A stretch of 64,000 bases of DNA from Purshia tridentata (GCA_003254885.1 QANT01002184.1:28695-92694), one strand, 5' to 3'. Shown: positions 46,198-58,565, numbered from the stretch's first letter. Made by a program: numbers and translations. The notes: generated from the sequence alone by a model not told the origin.

Positions 46198-49100
46198 TTA
46201 GTACTAGTATTAATTCTAGTACTTTAATTAGGACTACAGCTACTAGCATATAGTACGTACGGAGCTAATTTGGTAGAATGAGGTAACATAATGAGCAGTC
46301 ACCCTTAATTTGGCATTAATTTAATATTAATTAAGGTTGGTTGCTCATCATGCTATGCATTCTAATCTAAATTAAAATTGTGTATACGTACTATATGTCA
46401 CCCTGCTAGCTAGCTATTGTACTCTATCATTAACTAATTAATTAAATAAAAAAAGCTTCTATAGTATTAGTAGTAGTATTATTCTTGGAGCAACTCCATC
46501 TCTCTCTCTCTCTCGATCTCTCTCATGGGTATGTTCTGCAAGACCTTGCAAGCTTATTTTCCAAGGATATATATAATATATATAAAGAGAAACCAAAGTT
46601 GAATATGAAAGGAACTTTTTTATTTGATATATGTACCAAAAGAAAGAAAAATTAAGGTGGAATACTATTTTCCAAAATTAATAATAATATATTGATGCAT
46701 GCATCATGCATGTTGGAGCATGACGGGATATATACATAGTCGAATTTTCTTACTTCGCAACAGAAGAGCAAGAAAGACACCAATAATATATTTAAAAATT
46801 AAAATATAGCAGACGAAAGTTTTCATAGATTTTTTTATGTAGTTATCTTGTGAAATATTTTGTATATTTACTTCAGAATGCTAGTTAATTGAGCCAGAGA
46901 TGGTGTACCATGCATCTTGGTGGTATGTAACTTTTGTTGAAAAACATTTCAGAATGAACACGTTGAGGTATTGCTAGTGGCTTATAAAGATTTGAATTAC
47001 TACTTTTATTGCCAACTTATTTTGAAATGAATGTCTAGATTATTTCATAATATCAGTTAATTGATAAGGAAGTAAATTACTTAAGTGATATTGATTAGGC
47101 CGGTGTGCATGCAACTCTAGCTAACAATCCATACCAATACAATTATACATAATTTAAGAATATGACATGTGTAAGTAAGACTTGCATAGTGATTTATAAA
47201 ATGTAGGGTATCTCCCTCCATTATAAACTCAATTTTATTTTAATGCTCCAATTTACTTCATAGTACTATAACACACAGATTATTAATGCATTAAGCCAAA
47301 TTAATGACTACATATACATATTTCTACGTCACTCAGTATATATATATATAGAGTAAATTGAGATACTTGCATTGTTAATTTGGAGCTAGTTTCCATCTGT
47401 AAGTGGAAAGTTGAAAGGGTTGTGGCAGACGCTCATGTGGGGTGGGATGGCCGAGAGCAAAAAAAGCGAAAAGAGGGTACAGGCCCCATTAATTCTCATC
47501 AGCTCTTTCTCAATCGACCACTTTAATTTTGAGATTGCAGTCCATCGATTCCTCTCACGCTCCTCAATGCAATTCTGCAATCGTAACCCTGACGTCATAC
47601 ATTGCATCACCTCCACACTCAAGCTTACAGGTTTTAATATGGAGAGCCCTAGCTAGCTAGCTGCCCAATTCTAATTGCATGCACTAGTGATCAGATTCAT
47701 GAGAAGAAAAGAGAACCTTAATTAATTAGTCAATAATTAAATGGGACATACTTAATCCAAGTGTAGTCACATGTTTGCTCTGAAGAAAAAATGTTCCTTA
47801 ATTCAAATCTCTTCCATCTCCACCATATATATAGTTCATTGAAAAAGATGCTTCTCATGCTACCCAATTGGGTTCTAACTTCTATATATTCCAACTAGTT
47901 TTATGATTGAATAACTAACCTTTGAATGTCCCATGGCTACCCTAATGGCCAGCAGCATCTAGGGTTGAAAATGACAAGAGATCGAGCTATAATTTTTCTC
48001 GTTTACTTGACTCTTGGTATATATAATACAATTGACAACCCAAAGAGGTTGGTTAATTGTGTGATGATCATCAAACACCCAAATAAAAAAAAAATTAAAA
48101 CAAGTGCAGAATGTTAGGCACAATATATACGTCAAGATCATAATTAACTATGAAAGGCATACATCTGCATAGATATATAGGAGGGAGGCCATATATACCT
48201 ACAAAAGTTGATAAAAAAACTCAAGCGGTATGGACCTCGAGGCATATAAATCCTTAATTTAATTGCATATGTTATAGTTTTGTTGGGATGTCCATTCGTC
48301 TATACGTGTTACTACGTACTAATTCAATGAAAGGGGAAATAATTTAGAATTATAGTTTAACGTTAATTGCTTTCAACTCCTAGATAGTAGTTTCTTGAAA
48401 TAAGATGGAGTAGTATATATTACTCTGAAATTTATACATATGAAGACAAAAGGGTCCAGGAATATGAATCGTATTGACCCACAGAGAAAGTCTTCCTAGA
48501 CAATACCATATGCTCGAGCAAGGTTGAGAAAATACTTTATAAATTTTAAAAACACAACACAATTAATTGTACTTTTCTTCTTGATAAAGTGAAGTTTTCA
48601 ATGAGTATACTCATTATTATAGCAATCATATATGTTTGTCCCTTAGCTACCTAGCCTACTTTAACAATTATAAGTACACAATCACACTAATTATGCCATT
48701 CACTCGATCATGTGGGTTGTGAACTTGCAAGACTTGTAGAAATTTAAGGTCAAGATCCAAATGTGCATATATGCACATAGCTAGTCATATATATATATAT
48801 GGATCCCACTTTCAGTGTCTTTTTGGACACCTTAGATTGCACTCGACCACATATGAATAGTTCCCAACTTCTCACACTCACACGCTCCTCCATGTCCCAG
48901 GGGCCGTTGAGGTATTGCCCTCGTAATCCATACGTTTAGAAAGACTGAAACACTACGTTTTTGAATTGATCGAAGATATAACATTTTATCTAGAAATATT
49001 ATGTTATTAGACTGTGAATCCGAATCATTAATCTATTCACTTTAACTGAATTATGGACCCGTTTTTATTCCGTCCAAAATTGTTATCTTGTTAATTTAAC

Positions 49101-51320
49101 TGTCATACAAGAAATTTTACCATATTGATTAATTGTCCGATCATCTTACATATTATCTCTTTAGTAGATATGATCATATGAGACAATTATATAAGACATT
49201 TTTAAGTAAATCTCACTCCCACACCTATTTGAGAGAGAATAAACAAAACAGTAAATTAAAATGCTAGGTATATATACATGGCAAATACTCTTTGAAAAGT
49301 TCTTGGTGTATATATATAAGAGTACCATTAACATATATGTTATGGCATAACATTCATAGCACACAACGTACTTGCATGTTTTCAGTTTTTCACTGTTTAC
49401 AACTTGCATGTTTAATAGTGTTTCTTTGCCCTTGGCCATTATATCTAAAACGTTTCGCAGCTTTCTCAATCAATGGGTTCAGCACTTCAGCTGGATAATT
49501 AAACAATTTGAAACAGTAAGTTTTTAAAAATCATTGATTTAGTAGTTTCGTTTTAAAATTAAAAAAAAGAAAGAAGAGAATCTCAAGCCCCAATAGTTTT
49601 CATGTGTTGGTTGGGCATCGCCTTATCAACTTGTTTGATTAATGAAACTCTACATTTGTTGAAACCCAAAATATTGATCTTCCTTAAAAACAATTGCCCT
49701 CCAAATTGTGAAGAGAGCCATTTTTCTATCTCTATCAATTACTTTGACTTCGAAGATAATGACATCAAGAACATAAATATATAGGTTAGTAAGCTCAGCA
49801 CAAAGAATCTACAAAAATTGATGTTGGCTATATGCAACCAAATATAGATTAAAAAATGAAATTAATCAAAATTAATGAAAGGAATATACAATTAAATTTG
49901 ATTAAAAATTGGTAAACTGATCAAGCAAGTGTTAAAAAAAGCACAAAACCTAATAATATACGCTGGTCCATTCCTGTACACTTGGATTTGTGGTGTGCAG
50001 AATCTTAATACTTGCACACTTGTTAACTCAATTCTCAACATCTAGTTGAATTCTTGTCCACATATCACCAACACAACGCTAACTAGTTTCTGGATAGACA
50101 AAAATTGCATTTGACATTCAAATTAAATTAATATCAATATATATAATTAATAAAGCTTTTCTTAAAAAATACATATAATTAAAGACTTATATATCTTTCA
50201 AAGAAATTATATAATTATAGACTACCAGATCTACCCAGTGGGAAAATCTTAAATGAATATTATTGCATTTGCACCCCTATATATAAAACTTAAAGACGTA
50301 CATTTGCCAAAATAATGAAATAATTAAAGAAAAATTTATACTACTAGTATGTCATTTATTCATCATAATACTATTGATTGATCACATTTATTATAGAGGC
50401 GAGACGCGCAAACATAGTGGGTATCACATGGGTCATCGATCTTCAGATATGAAGGCCGAAAAACACTATATCATCATTCCGATGAGAGGGAGAGAGACAG
50501 AGTAAAAAAGGAATAGAGAGATCAAGAAAAGAAAAAACCCCTTGGACTTATTATCTAGGTTCAAAAATTAGTGTAATGAAAGGAACATTAGAGTTTGTTA
50601 CTAGGTATTTTACCAAATAGGATCGTATAGCCCCTAGAGAATGGTAGGACTAAGTGGTGCGAAAAAGATCTTCTATGAGATAGGAAATGAAAACTATTAG
50701 CCCCACAAGAGGTTTGTGAATAAGTGGTTGCTTGATAATAAGTAAGGAATTTCCATCTTTTGGCTTACCATGATCTATTGAACTCATTATTCATTATATA
50801 ATTTTTGGTAAAAAGACGGTTTTGGTCTCTGTACTATAGAAGAATCACACCTTAGTTATCGTCATTTCAATTTGTATTTTTTAATAACTGTAGTTTCAAT
50901 ATGTCGCAATCAGGTCCAAGAAATATTAGGGCGGACTAGAGTCTTAGGCCTTAAAGAGAAAGGAGGTGTAAGATTTAGACTTGGACTTGAAGTGTTAAAG
51001 ATTTTCAGATGGGTTGGACAAGAAATTACTTGAGTGGATGAGGGTCATGAGCCTAAAATGGGCTATAAATGAGCATGGGGTGGACTGAATTTCATTGTCA
51101 AATTATATTTATAGAAAAAAGAATTTCTAGTTACGCCATCCCACGCTACAGACTAGACCAGCCAATCTTATGCTCTACTTATGAAATAAGAGTAGGGAAT
51201 TGTGAGGTGAGGAGGGGGGGTTCTGCCAGATATTTTTTTTCAAATTTTGTTTGTTTGTTTTCTTATCTTTTATTTGATTTGGGACAAAAGTGGAAGTTAT
51301 TTTGGGGTGTATCAATGGAA
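46198..51320. other. 5.1-kb spacer between bHLH and NPF1
   Basis: AT-rich with no supportable gene. An open frame at 47411-47656 sits in a slightly GC-richer stretch but has no known motif. A sequence near 50800-50940 (GGTTTTGGTCTCTGTACTAT and CAATCAGGTCC) resembles ends of old plant DNA transposons, but I could not define borders. Confidence 0.45.
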
Positions 51321-51396
51321 AGCACCTTAAAATCTTTCCAAAGGTGTTTGTTCAGTTGGGCCCACCCCAAATACCATATGAGCCCAGCATGAAAGC

Positions 51397-51523
51397 GCGT
51401 GAGACTTCCATGGGGCATGCCCCAATGGGGCAGCTCTCACAAAGAGGTGGGCCCTACAATACATGAGGCCTACCTCTTTGTGAGAGCTGCCCCATTGGGG
51501 CATGCCCCGTGGAAGCCCCTCTC
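51397..51523. mobile_element. 127-bp MITE with about 58-bp inverted repeats and 10-bp target duplication
   Basis: The left arm from CGTGAGACTTCCATGGGGCA to GAGGTGGGCC pairs with the right arm GGCCTACCTCTTTGTGAGAG to GTGGAAGCCCC. GCATGAAAGC stands on both sides (51387-51396 and 51524-51533). The same place is uninterrupted in unit 2 (near 52060) and in the isochorismatase promoter (near 56245), giving two empty sites. The duplication length suits a Mutator-like element. Confidence 0.88.
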
Positions 51524-51650
51524 GCATGAAAGCTAGTCTGGATCTGATTTTACATGGGCCTCTTTTATCTTGACAATTTTATAAGTTATCTATATGAATC
51601 TAGTTGCTCGACCTTCACTCTAACTTGATTCTGTCTCTGAAAGACTAACG

Positions 51651-51684
51651 GAATAACTCAGCTTTCCTTGTCATTGACATGCAA
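51651..51684 (+). pseudogene. decayed first exon of the isochorismatase-like gene, copy 1
   Basis: AACTCAGCTTTCCTTGTCAT followed by TGACATGCAAGT corresponds to 56399-56430. The frame SAFLVIDMQ is still readable, but the start codon and following residues are deleted and the donor AG|GT has become AAGT. The piece now lies in the probable NPF1 leader. Confidence 0.75.
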
Positions 51685-51728
51685 GTCTCTCTCTCTCTCT
51701 CTGCTTGAACGAAAAGCCTACACAGTTT

Positions 51729-51858
51729 ATGAGCCATATGGCGGAAACGTCGACAGAGCTATCTTCATCACATCAAAGTGAAATGACGACCCACCAACAA
51801 GATAATTTTCCAACGAAAATAAATAAGGGTGGCCTCAGAACCATGCCATTCATTATAG
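51729..51858 (+). other. duplicate upstream first exon of NPF1 (intact)
   Basis: This 130-bp segment has the same ATG, length and GT donor as the exon at 52266-52395 and an open frame beginning MSHMAETSTELSSSHQ. One residue differs (KINK here, KRNK in the nearer copy). It could serve as an alternative first exon spliced to 52732 or be skipped. It is not a gene by itself. Confidence 0.85.
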
Positions 51859-52032
51859 GTATATAAACAGCATAGATGATTCCATACATGCATGTAAATA
51901 GTATTATGTTAATTAGTTTCCTAGTTAGCTAGCATGAACTTCGTATAAGATAATATGCTCTTATTAGATATTTAACATGTTATGTTGTTAAACAGTTAAT
52001 TTAGATTACATACATGTTCAAGCAAAAATATA

Positions 52033-52248
52033 GGCCCACCCCAAATACCATATGAGCCCAGCACGAAAGCTAGTCTGGATCTGATTTTACATGGGCCTTT
52101 TTTATCTTGACAATTTTCCAAGTTATCTATATGAATCTAGTTGCTCACCCTTCACTCTAACTTGATTTTGTCTCTGAAAGACTAACGGAATAACTCAGCT
52201 TTCCTTGTCATTGACATGCAAGTATCTCTCTCTGTCTCTGCTTGAACG
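52033..52248 (+). promoter_or_regulatory. promoter/leader module copy 2 before NPF1
   Basis: This is the second copy of the isochorismatase-related upstream module, without the MITE. It directly precedes the NPF1 exon 1 used in the model and is the likely proximal promoter and leader. Confidence 0.7.
52187..52222 (+). pseudogene. decayed first exon of the isochorismatase-like gene, copy 2
   Basis: It has the same changes as copy 1: the start codon is lost, SAFLVIDMQ is still in frame, and the splice donor is changed to AAGT. Confidence 0.75.
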
Positions 52249-52265
52249 AAAAGCCTACACAGTTT

Positions 52266-55235
52266 ATGAGCCATATGGCGGAAACGTCGACAGAGCTATC
52301 TTCATCACATCAAAGTGAAATGACGACCCACCAACAAGATAATTTTCCAACGAAAAGAAATAAGGGTGGCCTCAGAACCATGCCATTCATTATAGGTATA
52401 TAAACAACATAGATGATTCCATACATGCATGTAAACAGTATTATGTTAATTAGTTTCCTAGTTAGCTAGCATGAACTTCGTATAAGATAATATGCTCTTA
52501 TTAGATATTTAATATGTTATCTTGTTAAACGGTTAATTTAGATTACATACATGTTCAAGCAAAAATATACATACTTTATTAATAGTTGATAATTTAGCAA
52601 TGGATCGAACACATCATCATGAAATGTATACATACGTTTTTATTGTATATATATGCATATAACAAGACTTTGAAATTGAAGATTTTTTAGTATATATTTT
52701 GATTAATGTTTAGTGGTGGGTATACATGTAGCAAATGAGGGCTTAGAGAAGGCATCGAGTTATGGGGTGCAACCAAACATGATACTGTATTTGATGAAAG
52801 ATTATAAGCTGGAATTGTCCAAAGGAACCAAAATACTCTTTCTTTGGAGTACAGCCACCAATTTCACCCCAATTGTGGGAGCATTCCTCTCTGATTCTTA
52901 TCTTGGTCGTTTCCTCACCATTGGTTTTGGCTGCATTGCCAGTCTCCTGGTAATTAATTACTTAATATGTTTCCCACATCAATTTCATTTTGATCCTGTT
53001 AATTGTTTGAAATACAGAGAACCTCAATATTGACATTATAATACATAACTAAGATTAAAAGTCAAACAAAGAAAAAACAATTAGCAAGTAGAGGATTGTG
53101 GTTTCAATATTAACCTACAATTCTATTTGCATACAAGATAAATTATGTTGTGGATAAAACTATTTGTATCACATTCTTATACAACATCTCTAATAAAGGT
53201 AAAACTCACTTGTACAAGTAGACGCTTCGATAAATTAGAATGTACAACAAAAAATGTGCTAGTTCTGTTCCAAAACTTGCATACTCCATTACATACTAAA
53301 TGATGTGAAATTTTCAATGTGATAGGGGATGGTGGTACTTTGGTTAACAGCCATGATTCCACAATTAAGGCCTCCCCCTTGCAACCAGTCATCCGGCATA
53401 ATCTGCAAATCCTCAACAAGTAGCCAAATGACTGTTCTGCTCTCCTCTTTTGCCCTCATGTCCCTTGGAGCTGGTGGCATTAGGTCAAGCTCATATGCAT
53501 TTGGTGCAAACCAATTGGACAGAACTGACAAACCCAAAAATGATAGGGTCCTGGAGAGTTTCTCTAATTGGTACTATGCTTCAGCAGCTCTTTTTGTTTT
53601 GCTTGCTTTCACAGTTCTCGTCTACATTCAGGATCATCTTGGATGGAAAGTTGGTTTCGGAGTTCCAATGGTTCTCATGTTCCTCTCCACCTTCTTCTTC
53701 TTCGTTGCCTCTCCCTTGTATATCAAGCATAAAGCTAGCAAGAGCTTGGTCACTGGGTGGGCACAAGTGGTTGTGGTTGCTTATAAAAATAGAAAACTTC
53801 ACGAATCAGAACATTCATACCATCAGAGAAAGGACTCGAAGCTTAAGGAACCTACAATCAAATTCAGGTAGAATAGTAATGATATATGTACCACATCTAG
53901 CTACTACCAAATTAGATTGTTTGTCACATCACTAGTATAGGAAAAACGCACATATCATGCCAATTTCACAAGAATTACGTTAGTATGATGACATAGTATG
54001 AGCATTTTACACAAGTTTTACTTATTATATAAGTGGTTCCGCTTGAAAGAGAAGTTTATCATACCTAGTCATCATACTAATCAAAATGGGTCTAACCACA
54101 TTTGTTAAAAGTTCAATACATATGATTGGGAATACAAAGATTTATAATTTTGATATAAAACATTAAAAAATGATTTTTCACGAGTGGTTAAACTCAACAT
54201 TTTGTATGACGGTTGTACACAATTTTTTTTCTAATAAACTGTGTTTCATTTGTAGGTTCTTAAATAAAGCTTGTCTAATCAGAGATCCAGAACTTGTATG
54301 ACGGTTGTACACAATTTTTTTTCTAATAATTTAATGTGATAGAAGTTAACATCTTTGTGAAACTGTGTTTCATTTGTAGGTTCTTAAATAAAGCTTGTCT
54401 AATCAGAGATCCAGAACAAGATCTAGACCCAAATGGATCAGCTAAAAGCCCTTGGAGTCTATGCACAATAGAGCAAGTAGAGGAGCTAAAGGCCCTCATC
54501 AAAGTCATCCCAATTTGGTCTACAGGGATCATAATGTCTATAATCGCAAGCCAGAGCTCATTCACGGTGATCCAAGCAACTACCATGAACAGACACATTA
54601 CCTCAGGCTTCCAAATCCCTGCAGGCTCTTTTGAAACCTTCACAGTTGCTTCCTTCTTCATTTGGGTGGTTGTCTATGACCGCATACTCCTCCCTGCGTC
54701 CTCGAAAATCAGAGGCAAACCGGTGCGTTTTGGTATGAAACAGAGAATGGGGTTTGGCCTATTTCTCTCAGGCATGGCCATGGTGGTCTCTGCCATAGTT
54801 GAGAATGTGAGGCGCAGAAAAGCAATCCAGCAAGGTTTAGCGAACAATGCACAGGCAGTGGTGCACATGTCTGCTATGTGGCTTGTGCCACAACAATTCT
54901 TAAAGGGGTTAGCAGACGCTCTCAATACAATTGGCCAAATAGACTTTTATAACAGAGAGTTCCCCAAAAGCATGTTAAGCATTGCTTCTTCTCTACCTGG
55001 GTTGGGAATGGCTGTGGCAAATTTGCTGGCTACTGTTATTCTGAGTGCTGTGGATGACAATACATCAAGAGGAGGAAAAGAAAGTTGGGTTTCAAGTAAT
55101 CCATATAAAGGTCAATATGACAAGTACTTTTGGCTTCTTGCTATTTTGAGTTTTGTAAATTTCTTTTATTATATTGGTTGTAGTTGGGCTTATGGGCCTG
55201 TGCTGAGCAGGCCCGAAGAGTCGGCAATGAAGTAA
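52266..55235 (+). CDS. NPF1-like: NRT1/PTR family transporter, NPF1 type
   Basis: Four exons: 52266-52395, 52732-52949, 53326-53867 and 54380-55235, giving 581 residues, the family's normal length. The N-terminal part reads KGGLRTMPFIIANEGLEKAS, including the ExxEK proton-coupling motif of NPF/POT carriers. It continues with LWSTATNFTPIVGAFLSDSY, another family signature, and about twelve hydrophobic helices. It ends NFFYYIGCSWAYGPVLS. NPF1 members such as Arabidopsis NPF1.1/1.2 move nitrate at the plasma membrane in phloem companion cells; other substrates are possible. Exon 1 exists twice, and the nearer copy was chosen. A decoy acceptor with the first bases of exon 4 lies at 54255-54293. 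The isochorismatase-like gene follows in the same direction, as in Arabidopsis At3g16180/At3g16190. Confidence 0.9.
54202..54416. repeat. duplication creating a decoy splice acceptor before NPF1 exon 4
   Basis: The block TTGTATGACGGTTGTACACA with its T run and CTAATAA occurs at about 54202 and 54293. The block ACTGTGTTTCATTTGTAGGT, continuing through the first 38 bases of exon 4 to CCAGAAC, occurs at about 54238 and 54362. Use of the first acceptor (exon from 54256) would meet TGA after about 14 codons. Confidence 0.9.
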
Positions 55236-56174
55236 CTGGCTCTGAATAAGAGTTATCTAGATTAGGCTTGGATGCTTGATTAATTTCCTTTATAAGCTTA
55301 AGTTAAGCCTTTTGTAAATATAATTCGTCACATGTATATTGAAGTTGTGCTTCTAAATAAAATTACTACTTTAATGGGGAATAAACTTCTATACTACTAG
55401 TAAATTGAAAATTTTCCATAAATTTAAAATATCAGTCAAGGTTGTTAGTGTATGTATTATGCAAGTATATATTACTAATAGAAGCGGCCCACAAAGGCAC
55501 TAGAATTCTGGGATTGATTGTTAAATCATTTTAAATGTCTCTGTGTTGGGACACATAAAAGTGAAAACAACTCATGATCAGCAACCACATATGAACAGAT
55601 AAGAATTAGAATAACATATTGCTTTATTATATGCAATAGAAGCTTCTTCTGTAGCTTAAAGAAGATACTTCCTAGGAATGAGTTACAAGAACATACCTTC
55701 CATGAGTAATCGATAAGTGCGTTATTTTATGTAGGGCTGGTATTGACTCCTGAGTATAAGTTTCAAGAAGGAGAACATGCTCCAGAATCCTGAAATACAA
55801 TGGGGAATATTATAATCATGACATAAAATGAATTAATTACATTGATCATACTCAAATAAATGAAAACCATAAATACAGTCAGTAGTGAGTAGGACTACTG
55901 AAATTTGTCTGTTTCTACAAGAAGAATCACAAGAAACAACCTTCATAAACATATGAGAAATGGCACATTAGGCCACGCTAATGCCACAAATAAACAATTA
56001 AGATACAGAAAACCAGGCAACGAACCTCAGTTTTGCACTCATCGTCTCACACCTTTTGCACAGCCATGTTTTTTGCAGATCATCCTATATATAATTAATT
56101 ACAATAAAAGTTCAAGAAGGCTCAACAACATGGAAAACAGAATCATATGGAAAAAATACTGACAAAAACGTTGA
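55236..56174. other. spacer between NPF1 and the isochorismatase-like gene
   Basis: The NPF1 3'UTR occupies the first part, with AATAAA-type signals near 55357. The rest is AT-rich with no gene supported. Confidence 0.5.
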
Positions 56175-56380
56175 AGCACCTAAAAATCTTTCCAAAGGTG
56201 TTTGTTCAGTTGGGTCTAGCCCAAATGCCATAATTTAGTCCAGCATGAAAGCTAGTCTGGATCTGACTCTACATGGGCCTCTTTTATCTTGACCATTTTT
56301 CAAGCTGGGCCAGAGTTATCTATATGAATGTAGTTGCTCACTCTTCACCCCAACTGATTCTTTCACCAAAGGACTGAAAT
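56175..56380 (+). promoter_or_regulatory. upstream region of the isochorismatase-like gene (module copy 3)
   Basis: This is the probable original copy of the promoter/leader module also found before NPF1, because here it leads into an intact first exon with start codon and splice donor. Confidence 0.65.
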
Positions 56381-58565
56381 ATGCCAGACCAATGGAAGAA
56401 GTCAGCTTTGCTTGTCATTGACATGCAGGTCTCTCTCTCTCTCTCTCTCTCGTCCTCTGCTTTCTCTCAAAGTAAAATGAATTGGGTTTTTTGTGTTTTG
56501 TGTTTTGTGTTTTTTTAGAAAGATTTCATAGATGTGGATGGTCCTATGCTAGTGAATGGAGGCAAAGCCATCGTCCCAAATGTAATCAAGGCCGTTAAAT
56601 TCGCTAGGCAGCGTGGTATTTTCGTTGTTTGGGTACCCAACTACTTTTTCTATTCCCTTGTTCATTTTCAGCTCAAATTTCTACTTGCTGCAAACTAGAA
56701 CAATGAAAAGTACAAGACCCACAATTTTAATACCAAGTACAACTTTTATTCTTCCATTTTGGATTGTCACTTTAGATAAATACATGCACTTTAATTGATG
56801 TACAATAAAGAAAAAGAGTATATTTTGATCTTATTGTGGGATAGATGCATTAATTTCACTTTAATTTCCAGTTAAAAAAGGATTTTTAATAGTTAATTTA
56901 AAGAAAAAAAAATGGTAGGTTGTGCGTGAACATGACCCACTAGGAAGAGATGTTGAGCTTTTTCGCCGGCACTTATATCCTGCTGGGAAAGTGGGTCCAA
57001 CCGTTAAGGGTCAGCTAGGTGCTGAACTTGTTGGTGGGCTTGTGATTGAAGAAGGGGACTATAAGTTGGTCAAGACCCGGTTTAGTGCATTCTTTGCTAC
57101 ACACCTTCATTCATTTCTTCAGAGTGCAGGAATTGACAGTTTGATTATCACTGGTGAGTGAGATATTCAAGCATTGGAGACCACATGTTTTGTTTCTAGA
57201 ATGTGTGTTTTTGGTATTGTACAAGTTTGTAATTTTTTGGTTTTGTATCTGTAGGTGTGCAGACTCCAAACTGCATTAGGCAGACTGTGTTTGATGCTGT
57301 CGCTTTGGATTACAAATCTGTTACACTTATTGTTGATGCCACAGCTGCTGCTACACCTGAGATACATGCGGGTACGTGCTTTCTGTTTTCGCGATGCTAA
57401 TGTTTCCCTTTGTTAATTGTTGTGTTTCATTTTCCATAAAAGCTACATGCTTTGGTTAACCATCTAATGAGAGGATTTTCACTTCAAAATTGGATTATTA
57501 TGGATGGTTTGGGAATGGTGATGGTCTTCAATTCATTTGTTTAAATGTTATATGATTCTTGAGGTTGATTTCAATCCTGTTGATTTATCATCATAGATTG
57601 GAAAATGAGTATGAGGATAGGTGGCCCAAATCTTCATACAATTGAACTTGTTGAGTTTGGGAGTTGGGAGGGAGGCTGATATGGATTATTGATTGTTTAT
57701 ATACTATCGACCCTTAATGAGTTAAATGGGATGACGTAGATAGATTTTCTGTCTTGTCCTTTTAATATTCTGCAAGCAAATGCCTGATATAATTTTTGAA
57801 ACCTATTTTTTGGTGATTCAGAATATATTAGCAGAAGGGAAAAGTAGGAATCTTTGTAGGCTGTTAGTCTAGAAAACAGATATATTAACTTAAATGCCTC
57901 CTTCTCAACATTGAACCCAGAACTTTATTTCGTAAGTACCATTAGTTATAGGCTGGTAGTACAGACCTTCACCCTTTCCTAGTGGGAAGAGAAATGGAAA
58001 TAGAAGAGATGAAAGAAGGAGGGAAAGGTGCTGGGGGTGGTTTAAAAATTGGATTTTCTTATTTATTGATGGTCAGAATTGATAGCTTTAAGTATTCGAC
58101 TAGCTAATGCAAAGGAAGCTTGAAAAAGACAAACAAGAATTGGATTTGTTACTCCTTTGGATAGTGCTTGGCATTCATGTTGAAATTGGGATCTTGGCTT
58201 TTTACCATAATTACTTTTAGTATGAACTATGAGCCTAATGGGGCCATCATCACTGGCGGAATATGTTGTATTACTGGTTACACTACTTGTTCAAGTCATA
58301 CATGTTTGTGTGTACACTGCATGCACCGTCATTTATATTCTATTGTGCACTAAAATATCATGAATGACCCTTCTTTGGGTCTAACACACACATCCGAGCT
58401 GTTGATTGTATAGAATTCCCATTGTCTTTGAAGCTGGATTGCTGAGTGATACCCATGACTGACTTGGAAATGGTAAATTCTGGTGAACCAGCCAATATAT
58501 TTGACATGAAGAACATTGGAGTTGCAACACAAACCTTACAAGAATGGTGTGAATCTGATGGTTGA
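56381..58565 (+). CDS. isochorismatase-family hydrolase, probable nicotinamidase-like (At3g16190-like)
   Basis: Five exons: 56381-56428, 56519-56632, 56919-57153, 57255-57371 and 58492-58565, giving 195 residues, the expected size. The cysteine-hydrolase triad is visible: Asp14 in LLVIDMQ, Lys106 in LVKTRFSAF and Cys139 in TPNCIRQT, together with the conserved GVQTPNC and DATAAATPEIH. The family hydrolyses small amides or enol ethers. The Arabidopsis relative is listed as a probable inactive nicotinamidase, so the substrate is unknown. The last exon (NIFDMKNIGVATQTLQEWCE) is placed after a 1,120-bp intron on the basis of family similarity. The first exon is only 16 codons, and decayed copies of it lie before NPF1. 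Confidence 0.9.

Larger units (their letters stand above)
51321..51710 (+). promoter_or_regulatory. promoter/leader module copy 1, related to the isochorismatase-like gene
   Basis: From AGCACCTTAAAATCTTTCCA to the CT repeat this matches 56175-56462, the upstream region and first exon of the isochorismatase-like gene, with substitutions, small deletions and one MITE insertion. It lies directly before the first copy of NPF1 exon 1. Confidence 0.85.
51359..52569. repeat. tandem duplication of the NPF1 5' region (674 and 537 bp units)
   Basis: Unit 1 is 51359-52032 and unit 2 is 52033-52569, both beginning GGCCCACCCCAAATACCATA and ending TGTTCAAGCAAAAATATA. They are nearly identical. The 137-bp length difference equals the MITE plus its target duplication in unit 1. 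Each unit carries a decayed isochorismatase first exon and a full NPF1 first exon. Confidence 0.95.

Noticed and set aside
47411-47656. 81-codon open frame between bHLH and NPF1
   Set aside because: A similar-sized frame exists on the opposite strand, there is no motif and no nearby promoter signal.
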